A DNA stretch of 64,000 nucleotides from NCBI GenBank assembly GCA_023374045.1, contig CM041783.1:125365503-125429502 (forward strand). The letters run 5' to 3'. The notes below the pieces were generated by a model. That model was not told where the DNA came from, ran no database searches, and saw nothing but the letters and a program-made list of their open reading frames with translations. The first letter of the stretch is position 1. The number at the start of each line of letters is the position of its first letter. This document shows positions 49,140 to 60,231 of this stretch, one piece after another. Source of the stretch: Limonium bicolor (Eukaryota; Streptophyta; Magnoliopsida; Caryophyllales; Plumbaginaceae). Position numbers and translations under genes: made by a program.

Positions 49140-50459
49140 ATATCTTCTTCTTCCTCTGTCAACCAGCGATTCCACAAGAGAGCACACAACCCATCTTCTT
49201 CCTCCTCAAGCTTGCTCATTTCTTCACCGAATCACACAAAAGTTATACCGTTAGATTCGTATCGGTGAGGGCTACGTTTTCCACCCCTCAAAATCTTGAT
49301 TCCTCCACCTTCACTTCCATGGGTGTTGGGCCTTTTGAAGCTTGAAGAGCTTATTTTGACTCTCCATCATCTCCTTAATGCTCTAAGGTAAAAATATAAG
49401 CAAAAGTTCATCATTCCTAGCTTGTTCTTGCAATTTGGAAAATTTTCCCACGTTGAAAATTTTCTTCCATTTCAGTCGGTTTCTTCATGTCCTTGTGGAG
49501 TGGTGGAACTTCATCATTTTATTGCCTAACTCTCCATTTGGATACCTTAAGGTAATCTCTAAGCTAAACCCTAAAAACTAGCTCTTGTAATTCTAGTTTT
49601 TGTGTGGAAAAAAAATTAAATTAATAAGCTTGATATGTGAGTGGGGATATGATTGTAGTTGGCAATCTATGCTCCTTTGTATGTTGTGAAAACAAGAAGA
49701 GGAAGAGGGAACAAGAGAAAGAGAAAGAAGAGGAGTAAAAACCGAGAATAAACAAGGTAATGGGCTTACCTTGTGTTGGTTTTATTTGCCTTGGGAAAAC
49801 TTATGTTAGTGTTGTATAAACAACCTTGAGCTTGAGTAGTAATGATACCACAATATTGTGAGTTTAATGAGAATGTTTAATGAGGCTCATGTGTGCAAAT
49901 AAACCTTGAAGTTAGGTTAGTGTACATATGTGAGCAAATGGGATTTTGATGTGTTGTTTATGTTTAAACCAAACATGAGGGAGAAGAGTGTTTATGAGCT
50001 GATTTAAGTGTGGTGAATATGCTTAAAAAGTAGGCAAGTGCTGTCAAAATTTGCTTGGAGATTATGAACTTGAGTGTTCCATTTAATGGGAGAAACTAGG
50101 TGTGTTTAAGAGATGTTAATTGAGTGGCTAATGGTTTGAAAACCAAAGTGTGAAGAAGAGAGTGAAATTAGGGGAAATAATGTCTTTGGAGTGCTAGGAA
50201 TGGCATTATTGTGTGGAGTATTGAATGGTGGGAGGCAACACCAAAATCTGTTACAAGAGTATTAGAAAACAAGAAAACAAGTTATGAAAATGTGTGAATT
50301 TGAGCAAGAGTTTGAGTAAGGTTTGAGCCTATGATTTGAAGAGTTTTAGAGCATGTTTTAAGGTGATTAAACATGTGGAAAACTTGTGGAAAGTTTATGG
50401 AAAGATTAAGGGTGGTTTAAGGATTGATTTGGAGTGGAAAAATCAAGTTTGGAGCAGGT

Positions 50460-50665
50460 TTTAGCAGGGTCCGGGACTTGGTCCTTGGACAAAGTCCCGG
50501 ACCACACCTAAATTAAGGCCGAGAGTGCAAGTGCTGCTTTGGTCCGGGACTATACTCCAGGACAAGGTCCCGGACCATGTGTAATTTTCACCCGAGAGTT
50601 AAGTTCGCAATTGGTCCGGGACTTAGGTTGAGGACCAAGTCCCGGACCACCCCCAGAAACCTACA
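50460..50665. repeat. Hairpin array, three units (~70-bp spacing)
   Basis: Units near 50469, 50542 and 50612 use GGTCCGGGACT with complement AGTCCCGGACC. The inverted sister LTR has three units with a different arm at 57008-57200. Confidence 0.8.
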
Positions 50666-51889
50666 GAGAGCATTTTAAAGGTTTTAAATGATGGGGGTTT
50701 GAATGTTAATGATGTTATAAGATGTTAAGGCCTTGTTTGGTGACATGTAAAGGCCCTAAGAAGTGTAAGAAAGTGTTAGAAGTGTTTGAGAAGTGAGAAC
50801 TCAAATTAACAAGAGTGAAACCAAGATAACGGGATAACGGGGTAATACGGGAATAACGTTTAATTAGTTCCGTAGAGCTTAGTATTAATAATAATGTTTG
50901 AAACGTTATCAGAGGATCGTGTGTGACCGAGCAAGGTGAGATGGCACAGTAAAGTAAAACCCCGGGGAAAGGTATGATTTTCTCATACTCCGCGTGCTAA
51001 CCGAGTTACGTTGATTTGTGTGTTTGTGTGCCGGCTTAATCAAGATTAAAGCATGAAAATAATCCCTTGTTTGATTATGTATGCCTTGATGTATGTTGAA
51101 TGAGCTAACATACTTGTATACCGGTGTGGTCTAACATAGTGAATGGACCGACTCGTAGTGAGTAGCGTTTGGCAAGAGACCCATAGATCGGGTCGACGCT
51201 TATGATAACGAAAACGTGCAAACACACAAACTATCCGTTAAAGTATAACGATAACGCAAACATATGAACTCCCTAGAATGTGAGGAGAAGTACGGGTTGA
51301 GTAAATACCCGATGATGGTTAGAAAACCACATTGAAACAATCCACGAAACAAATGAGAGTGGAAAGATAAGTGAACCTCCTTCAAGAGGATTTAAGATAG
51401 TTTGAAGATGTGAACCAGTGGAGAAGGTAAAAGAAACCTGAGGGATTAGTAACTCCCTTGAGACATGGTCGACCTCCTATATGAGGATTTTACCTGGTAT
51501 ATGCAAGTAACCGAAAGTATGAGTAAAGTAAATGTATGGGTAACTCTTAAAACCTAAGATTAACCGAACTAAAGTAATGTTCCCAAGTCATTAGAAACAT
51601 CGAGAGTGATGCTTCTAGACTAATATACATGATATTATTATAACTCCAAGAGAGGAGTGTATGGGAACGAGAGTAGTCCGAGAGTAGTCGGACCTAAGTA
51701 AAAGAGATAGGAACTAAGAGAGAGTTCCGTGAGCTAGTTGAACCTTCCCACCATGCTAGACCCAGAGTAGGGTCGAAACCGGGGAAGTAAGACTATGCTA
51801 GAGAGCCATGAGTTTTGGCCTAAGTATGTATTAAGAGTAACAAGCGTGACGTAGGAGACCTGTAGTGTCTCGAGAATCTACAAGAGCTT

Positions 51890-52110
51890 GAGTATAAATA
51901 ACCCAAGAGTGTGGGTGAGATAATGAGTATAAATAACCCAAGAGTGTGGGTGAGATAATGAGTGTAAATAACCTAAGAGTATGGGTGAGATAATGAGAAT
52001 AAGTAACCCGAGAGTGTGGGTGAGTATAGTACGAGTAGCCCAAGAGAATGGGTGTGTATATGAATAAGTAACCCGAGAGAGTGGGTGAGGTATTGAATAA
52101 GTAAACAAGG
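51890..52110 (+). repeat. ~34-bp tandem repeats
   Basis: About six units of AGTATAAATAACCCAAGAG and a GTGGGTGAGAT tail, period about 33-36 bp. The inverted counterpart is at about 55640-55790. Confidence 0.85.
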
Positions 52111-52706
52111 CATAGTGAGGAATAACCCTCAAGGCCTAAGAGTAACCAATTACCACTAACAACCTTGTTATGTTAGTTAGGAATCGTGTTCCGTGATTGG
52201 ATGTAGATTCCTTGAGTAATACACATATATATTGTATTACTACGATGCATGTTGTTTGACTAATGAACTCCATGTATATCCGACAAAAGTAGTCGGCGTA
52301 CCCCGGTTAGCGCTCGAGGTATGCGAATTTCATATGCAGCGTTAAGCTGAGCCCCTAGGGGCGATGTTTTTATTTTTACAGGTACACCGAAGATGTTACC
52401 GTTCGAGAGTAGGCCGGGGTCGGTGGGTTGCATGGGTAGTTAGTTTTAATTACTTATGTATTGAAGGAAGTGTAAGACCGAATATGTTGTCGGCATCCAT
52501 TCATTGTAGACTCGGTATAGTAGAGAAAAGATTTGAGTATTGTATTTGTAATGTGTACTCGGTTGTTCCAGTTCATCAGACCGTTACGGTATGTAAGTTT
52601 AGCCTGGTTAGCCGCATGGGTGGCTAACGGCGTTGTTTCACCTCATTTATTAGAGTTCCGCTGCGTGATTAAGAGGTAATGATGAGTTAACGGTTGGGGT
52701 GTTACA

Positions 52707-53604
52707 AAAATGGTATCAGAGCGAAGTATCGCTCTGATGACTGGAAATACCGAGCTTAGGAAATACCGAGTTAGGAATTAGAGACTTAGGGCTATGGGTT
52801 GAGTGGTAGCGTGAGAGATGCGCTAGTTAGGAACTTCCAGTATGATCTGGACACCTACAATACCAAACCCGCCCTGCACAACCCCCGCATTAAAAGCTCG
52901 GGAAAGAACACCAGAGAGATGGGAAACCCAATCTGGCAGTTAGTAAATATTTCAATCTGAACCAGAACCTGTCATGCGGTAGATCCCGAGAACCGGAAAT
53001 CCCGGAGACGGATCCCGCTGAAATGACAATAACTGCATGCAATGACGAAAGGTCGAGACATCCTAATCCAAGGAGACCAGAATTTGTGGCAGCCTGGGGC
53101 GACATGCTTAGAAGTCGCGAGAACCCAGCTGGTCGAGCAGCAGTGAGAAGGATGCACCAATCGTGCGACCAGACGGACTTATGAGAACTAACGAGAACCG
53201 GGACACATGTCTACGGACCGCCATAGTTAACTAATACCAACATCGGTACACTAACCGACCAAGAATCTAGTCAAGAGTAGGTACACCCACCCTACCACAC
53301 CCGAAGAGGTTGCAATACCTAACGGGCACAGCTTAGACAGCTACAAGCATAATTACGGGATGCACCCGAATAGGACTATAGAAGTAGTACCTAAATAAGT
53401 TAAACCTCGGTAACCACAGTAAAGACGTGGGAACGAGCAACAAGGTAAAGCATAGAATTAAAGTAATTAAGGAACTCCGAGAGTGGAGGAGCACCTAAAT
53501 GAATGACAGTCATGTCAAGAGGAATGAGAAGCAGCTCCAAGGAGCAGTTATCCAACCAAGGAAACGAAGGAAGAGCTGACAAGGCTACAAAATATAATGT
53601 GAAC
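52707..53604 (+). other. 5' internal region of a plus-strand element, up to the gap
   Basis: Starts with AAAA, primer site TGGTATCAGAGC (52711-52722) and the primer-site hairpin (52715-52738). The rest matches 54105-54999 in inverted orientation. The gag-like frame seen at 54578-54907 is broken here. Confidence 0.8.
52715..52738 (+). promoter_or_regulatory. Primer-binding-site hairpin
   Basis: Arm ATCAGAGCGA, loop AGTA, arm TCGCTCTGAT; a perfect 10-bp stem that differs from the one in element A by one compensated pair. Confidence 0.85.
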
Positions 53605-54104
53605 NNNNNNNNNNNNNNNNNNNNNNNNNNNNNNNNNNNNNNNNNNNNNNNNNNNNNNNNNNNNNNNNNNNNNNNNNNNNNNNNNNNNNNNNNNNNNNNN
53701 NNNNNNNNNNNNNNNNNNNNNNNNNNNNNNNNNNNNNNNNNNNNNNNNNNNNNNNNNNNNNNNNNNNNNNNNNNNNNNNNNNNNNNNNNNNNNNNNNNNN
53801 NNNNNNNNNNNNNNNNNNNNNNNNNNNNNNNNNNNNNNNNNNNNNNNNNNNNNNNNNNNNNNNNNNNNNNNNNNNNNNNNNNNNNNNNNNNNNNNNNNNN
53901 NNNNNNNNNNNNNNNNNNNNNNNNNNNNNNNNNNNNNNNNNNNNNNNNNNNNNNNNNNNNNNNNNNNNNNNNNNNNNNNNNNNNNNNNNNNNNNNNNNNN
54001 NNNNNNNNNNNNNNNNNNNNNNNNNNNNNNNNNNNNNNNNNNNNNNNNNNNNNNNNNNNNNNNNNNNNNNNNNNNNNNNNNNNNNNNNNNNNNNNNNNNN
54101 NNNN
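53605..54104. other. Assembly gap, exactly 500 N
   Basis: Round-number gap, typical of scaffolding with unknown size. The flanks GTGAAC and GTTCAC are mutual complements. Long translated frames across it are meaningless. Confidence 0.98.
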
Positions 54105-54999
54105 GTTCACATTGTATCTGGTAGCCTTGACAGCTCTTCCTCGATTCTTTAGTTGGATAACTACTCCTTAGAGCTGCTTCTCACTCATCTTGACATGACT
54201 GTCGTTCATTTAGGTGCTCCTCCACTCTCGGGGTTCCTTAATTATTTAGTTCCATGATCTACCTCGTTTCTTGTTCCACGTCTTTACTGTGGTTACCGAG
54301 GTTTAACTTATTTAGGTACTACTTCTGTAGTCCTATTCGGGTATATCCCGTAGTTATGCTCGTAGTTGTCTAAGCTGTATCCGTTAAGTATTGCAATCTC
54401 TTTGGGTGTGGCAGGGTGGGTGCATCTACTCTTGACTAGATTCCTAGTCGGTTAGTGTACCGATGTTGGTATTACTTAGCTATGGCGGTCCGTAGACTTG
54501 TGTCCCGGTTCTCGTTATTTCTCATGAGTCCGCCTTGTTGCACGGTTGGTGCTTTCTTCTTGCTGCTGCTCGGCCAGCTAGGTTCTCGCGACTGCTAAGC
54601 ATGTCGCCCCAAGTTGCCACAGATTTCGGTCTCCTTGGATTAGGATTCTCGATCTCTCGCCATTATGTGCGGTTATTGTCATTCCAGCGGGATCCGTCTC
54701 CGGGATTCCCGGTTCTCGGGATCTACCGCATGACAGGTTCTGGTTCAGAATGAAATATTTAACCACTGCCAGATCGGGTTTCCCCGCCTCTCTGGCGTTC
54801 TTTCCCGAACTTTTAATACGGGTGTTGTGGAGGGCGGGTTTGGTATTGTAGGTATCCAGATCATACTGGAAGTTCCTAACTAGCGCATCTCTCACGCTAC
54901 CACTCAACCCTTAGCCCTAATTCACTAATTCCTAACTCGGTATTTCCTAAGCTCGGTATTTCCAGTCATCAGAGCGATACTTCGCTCTGATACCATTTT
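54105..54999 (-). other. 5' internal region of the facing minus-strand element
   Basis: Inverted relative of 52707-53604 with clear substitutions and small indels, so it is a different copy. Primer site on the minus strand at 54984-54995, hairpin at 54968-54991. Confidence 0.85.
54578..54907 (-). pseudogene. Short ORF in gag position, unrecognised
   Basis: A 109-codon frame starting about 80 bases after the primer-site region. It contains VRNFQYDLDTYNTKPALHN and a basic centre but no domain I recognise, and it ends before the gap. The homologous plus-strand copy (about 52800-53130) has stops. The position suggests the decayed start of gag; this is inference from location only. Confidence 0.3.
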
Positions 55000-57900
55000 T
55001 GTAACACCCCAACCGTTAATCTCGTCATTACCTCTTAACTATTACTAATTACTCCTACTCACGCAGTGGAACTCTAATTACAACGAGGGGTGAAACAACG
55101 CCGTTAGCCACCCATGTGGCTAACCAGGCCTTTCTTACATACAATAACGGTCTGATGAACTGGAACAACCGAGTACTTCATACAAATACCATGCTCAATT
55201 CATATCTCTACTATACCGAGTCTACAATATACGGATGCCGATAACATACTCGGACTTAGACCTCATTCAAACGCATAAGTAATTACAATTTAACTACCCA
55301 TGCTCACAGCCGTCCCCATCCTACTCTCTCGAACGGTGGTCAGCTTCAAGTACCTGCACACTAAAAACGTTCCCCCTAGGGGGTCAGCTTACGCTGCGCA
55401 TGAAATTCGCATATACCGCGTGCTAACCGCGGTACGCCGACTACTTTGGGTAGGATATACATGGAGTTCATTTTAATCAAACAACATGCATCATGGCAAT
55501 ACAATGTATATGTATATCACACAAGGAATCTACATCGATCCATTCACGGAACACGATTCCTAACTAACATAACAATGTTGTTAGTGGTAACTGGTTACTC
55601 TTAGGCATTGAGGGTTATTCCTCACTATGCCTTGTTTACTTATTCAATACCTCACCCGCTCTCTCGGGTTACTTATTCGTATACACACCCATTCTCTTGG
55701 GCTACTCATTCTTATGCTTACCCATTCTCTCGGGTTACTCATACATATACTCACCCCTTACTCTCGGGTTATTTATACTCATTATCTCGTAGATTCTCGA
55801 GACACTACAGGTCTCCTACGTCACGCTTGTTACTCTTATTACATACTTAAGCCAAAACTCATGGCTCTCTAGCATAGTCTTACTTCCCCGGTTTCGACCC
55901 TACTCTGGGTCTAGCATGGTGGAAAGGTTCAACTAGCTCACGGAACTCTCTCTTAGTTCCTACCTCTTTTACTTAGGTCCGACTACTCTCGTTCCCGTAC
56001 ACTCCTCTCTCGGAGTTATAATAATATCATGTGTATTAGTCTAGAAGCATCATTCTCGATGTTTCTAATGACTTTGGGAACTTTACTTAAATTCGGGTAA
56101 TCTTAGGTTTAAGGGTTACCCTCACAATCATATGTTTATACATTCGAATATTTTCTTATACCGGGTAAATCCTCATATAAGAGGTCGACCGTATCTCAAG
56201 GGAGTCGCATAGTCCCTTAGGTCTCTTTTACCTTTCTTATATGTTTACATTATTGGACTAACTTCAATCCTCTCGATGGAGGTTCATTTATCTCTCCACT
56301 CATATTTATTTCGTGGATTGTTTCAATAAGGTTTTCTAACCGTTATCGGGTATTTACTCAACCCGTACATCTCCTCACATTCTAGGGAGTTCATATGTTT
56401 ACGATATCGTTATACTTTAATCGATAGTTTATGTGTGTTTGCATATTTCCATTGCTTATGAGACTACCCGTACTACGGGTTATTAGTCAATCAATACTCA
56501 CTATGAGTCGGTCTAGGCACTCTGTTAGACCACACCGGCATACAAGTATGTTAGCTCATACAACATACATCAAGGCATACATAATCAAACAAGGGATTAT
56601 TTTCATGCTTTAATCTTGATTAAGCCGGCACACAAACACAGAAATCAGAGTAACTCGGTTAGCATACGGGGCATGAGAAAATCATACCTTTCACCGGGGT
56701 TTTTACTTTTACCGTGTCATCTCACCATGCTTGGTTTACACACGATCCACTGATAACATTCAAATGTTTTATTAACATCAAAGCATTACGGTATGTAAAA
56801 CTAATACTCCCGTACTTAACCCTGTCATCCCGTTTAACTTAGTTTTACTCATGTGTTCTTAAACTCACAACTTCCTCATTCACTTATCAGACTTGTTTAC
56901 ACTCCTAATGACCTTTAAACATCATTATTCATGTCCTAATTACCTTATATTATCATTACCATTCAATTCCCCATCATTAGAATGCAAGAAAACACATTCT
57001 GTTACGTTTCTGGCCTGGTCCGGGTTTGTGTCCGGGGTTACAAACCCGGACCAAACACTGGAATCACTTTCTGTCGTATTTTCCATGTGTTCCGGGTTTA
57101 TGTCCGGGTTTGCAAACCCGGACCACCCCCTGGGATGACTTTCTGCCATGTTTTTGCTATGTTCCCGGGTTTGCATTCCGATTTGCAACCCGGACAACCC
57201 CTTGGAACTGTCAAATTTGCAGTTTTCACCACTTTTAAACCCCTAAATCACCTCTAATCATTTCCTAATCATTCCATAAGTTTTCCACATGTTTAATCAT
57301 CATAAAACATGCTCTAAACCTCTTCAAACATTGGCTTATTCCTTACTAAAGTTCTTGCTCAATCTCACAAATTTGCATCCTCCTTTTGCACTAATGCACA
57401 CTTGTGCATTTTCTAACCTCTCTTGATACTTGCATTATTGCTCTCTCTTCATTTAACCATTCCAAAACTACCAAGATAATGCACACCTCATACCAAGTTC
57501 CATGACTCACTCTTAAAGCCTAAAATTCTCATTCCTTTTTCCTAAAGCTCCTTAGGCATTCACACAAGTTCTTGCTACAGATTTTAGCATTAATCTCCTC
57601 TCTTTAAACAAGTATTCCCATGGTGATTTTCTAAGCCAAAACAACCACCATCAACACCTAGTTTCTCTAGGTCATTACTTACTCACAACCATACACAATC
57701 CACTTAAATTTCTACACAAATTTCGCCATAACTTGGCTACATCTCTTAACATTACCCAAAGCTCATTTCCTCACATCATTCATCCTAAAGCTAGCCAAAC
57801 CACAAGGGTTCTATCAGCACACATACAAATCCATCAATACTCATTAATTCCTCCAAAGGTAACACAATACATACATCGTTAAATGCAAAGCTCCTTGGCT

Positions 57901-59366
57901 CTTAAATCAAGCATTAATTCGCAAGTGCATCAAGCACTACTACAACTCTTCCTCATCTCAACAAATCACATGTCATTACATGTTAGGGTTCATTAATTAA
58001 TTTAACCCTTCCCAAAATACCTAAAGCATTAAGTTAGGCTCCAAGGTAAATTTGTTTACCTTAACTTCACAAGCCTTTACTCTTTCCACTCCTCTTCTTT
58101 CTCTTCTCTTTTATCTTGCTTGGAAATCGCCAAAGGTCAAGAAATGGCCCATCTCCCATTCAATATACAAGGCAAGAGATGAGTTCGAGTAGAACACTTA
58201 AGCTCATAAATTAAAAATGCTTAAAGCTCTAAAATGTGTGATTACCTTAAAACCCTAAGATGAGGTTTTGGTCAAGAATCAAAGAGTAACTCCCTCCAAG
58301 CTTTTAGGGATTGAAACAATGATCATAAAAGAGAATAAACAAGGCTCCATTAGAGACCAAAATCGGCCAAGGCATAAGATGGGAAAACAAGACTTTTCAT
58401 GGATATTTTTACCTTGATAGAAAGAGGGAGCTTCAAGCTACCTAATGGTGTGCTTTTCTCCTCAAATGGGCAACACCCACGAAAATGAAACTCACCATTT
58501 TCGAGTTTTGAAAAGAGAGGATGATAGAGGGTGAGGAGAGGAGTTCAAATATACAATTATTTTTCAATTCGGAGCAAGGATGGAGCTTGGGCAAGGAGAA
58601 GAAGGTGGAGAAGCCATGTTTGGAGCTTCCATGTCGCACAGCACATAGAGAGGGAGGAAGGAACCGTGGAGAAGGAGAAAGAAAAGAAGAAGGAGGGAAA
58701 GTGAGAGGAAAGAGAGTGAGAGAATACTTTTATGTTTTTACTTTTTACTTTTCTCTCTCTCCTTTACTTTCTTTCTTTCTTTATTTGCTAACTAATAAAC
58801 ATGAGAGGGGGAGGCTTCTTATTTAATAAAAAACCGGCCCCCACTATATTAGTGAGCTGGAGCGTTTTTTGTTTTCTGACAGAAAACGCTCGTTATTTTA
58901 CCCGGTTTGGCACTATTCACTAACCGGGCCCGTTTTTCGGATTTTTCTCGTTTCTTTATTTTTAATGGCTATTAAGCTTCCATTAATACTTAATTATAGT
59001 ATTAATCAACTATAATTTTTACGGGTCCATTTGACCACTTAAAGTCACGTTTTCGGGTTTTTCTCGAAAAACGTGCTTTAAACTCCGTTAGCGTTTTAAT
59101 CCATTATTTGGATCCGTTTTCTTCGGGAATCATTCCCGTATACTTATTAGGCCTAACTAAGCCTTAGGAATCCATCTCGGACCCTCTCGAGATCATATAT
59201 CTCTTACACTCATTTAACGCGCATATTAGCGTTTTTCGCTTTTCAAGCGTTTTCTCTTTTCTTTTGGTTTTATTCTTTTTACCAATACTCTTTAGGCACC
59301 ATTAGGCCTTTAATAATCATATTAGAGTAATTTAATCACCATTTTTAGGTCCGGGGTATTAAAGGT
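55000..59366 (-). repeat. Minus-strand LTR, ~4.4 kb
   Basis: Starts TGTAACACCCC after the primer site and ends GGGGTATTAAA at 59366, the mirror of the TTTAATACC start at 39961. It contains the inverted ~34-bp repeats, a hairpin array (57008-57200), and, near its 5' end (about 58860-59340), sequence shared with the matching part of the plus-strand LTR. Confidence 0.85.
57008..57200. repeat. Hairpin array, three units
   Basis: Units near 57016, 57089 and 57161 use GGTCCGGGTTTG with complement CAAACCCGGACC and an arm-like centre GTCCGGGGTT. The third is degraded. Confidence 0.8.
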
Positions 59367-59829
59367 ATTTTTCGCGTTTTTACAATGAACGCTATTGTAT
59401 GACGAGTCGTATAAACGCTCGTATATATTTTTCCTAGATGACGCTCTCTTAATTGAGCTTGTTTCATAAGGGGTTTGATGCCCGTTAATGTTCGTACATA
59501 AGCGTTTATATGCGTACGTGAATACGACATTATATTAGCGTTCGTGGTTCGAACATTGTCGTGTTATGAGTTGTATAACTGTTCGTATTGATTTTTCCTT
59601 ATTGTTGCTCCCTTTATCGAGCTCGGTAGAATTACGCTCGTTAGCGTTTATGGTAAAACGACTATTTTTATGTTACGTTTGCGTGCGTGAAATTGCATGC
59701 ACACGTGTAATATTATTTTACGTAAATGTTTGCATGTATGAATTAGCATGCGTATGTGAAATGATTTATTCTTAGATCAATTCTTCGTTATTTAATAATT
59801 AAAAGTTATTAATTATTCGGGGTATTTCA
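59367..59829 (-). repeat. LTR 5'-end fragment of another minus-strand element
   Basis: Ends GGGGTATTTCA at 59829, followed by a polypurine tract (59830-59848, minus strand) like that of element A. Inside, 59386-59530 and 59536-59690 are diverged copies of each other (CGTATA..CGTAT..TTTTTCCT, then a GAGCT-containing stretch). Confidence 0.65.
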
Positions 59830-59881
59830 ATCTATCCTCCTTAAAAAGGACTTCACGCTGAAGTCTCACATCTAAGTTCAA

Positions 59882-60112
59882 TGGTTGTGGGGGAAACAGT
59901 ACACAGCTCTACTACGAGCCAAATACTATCCCGTCCATGTCCAGACAAAGAAGTGCTTGCAGCTAGATGCGCTGAAGCAGACATACAAGATGACGGTGGA
60001 CGAGTATTACTCAGAGTTCACCGCCTTGCTTTGTCTTCTACCGGGTCTGGGGTATTCGGACCAGATTCTGGTGGACCGCTTCTACGGCGGGCTGAGCCAT
60101 CGACTCCACTAA
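59882..60112 (+). pseudogene. gag: gag (retrotrans_gag domain) fragment
   Basis: About 76 open codons encoding the conserved core of the Ty3/gypsy capsid domain: RAKYYPVHVQTKK, then MTVDEYYSEFTALL, then LVDRFYGGLSHRL, ending at TAA (60110-60112). The flanking parts of gag are missing. It is on the plus strand, opposite to the LTR tail and polypurine tract just to its left, so this junction is a rearrangement or an independent insertion. It is the only recognisable capsid-domain sequence in the window and could be a relic of the autonomous partner family. Confidence 0.8.
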
Positions 60113-60231
60113 GGTATGCGGCCGACGAGTTATACTACCTTGCAGGTAATGGGAAAGGTTGAGATACAAATAAGTGAATAAGATTTAGACCATGAGAATG
60201 AGAGAAACTAATACTTTGAAAGCAGGAGTGC

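Larger units (their letters stand above)
39961..52706 (+). repeat. Plus-strand LTR split by the Tat/Ogre-like element
   Basis: Begins TTTAATACCTCGG and ends TGTTACA at 52706. Removing 40657-49139 and one TSD leaves about 4.3 kb. Matches the inverted LTR 55000-59366 over its length, including an unusual start without TG that is shared by both copies. Contains a hairpin array (50460-50665) and a ~34-bp tandem repeat (51890-52110). It is a diverged subfamily of the 28390-39948 LTR, sharing the GAGCCCC-type palindrome and TTCGAGAGTAGG near the 3' end. Confidence 0.85.

Noticed and set aside
53400..54171. Long open frames of 236 and 222 codons
   Set aside because: They run through 500 Ns; the open length is an artefact of unknown bases.
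39961..59366. One single insertion with inverted LTRs
   Set aside because: The target bases left (primer-site remnant) and right do not form a convincing duplication, and the gap prevents proof of continuity.
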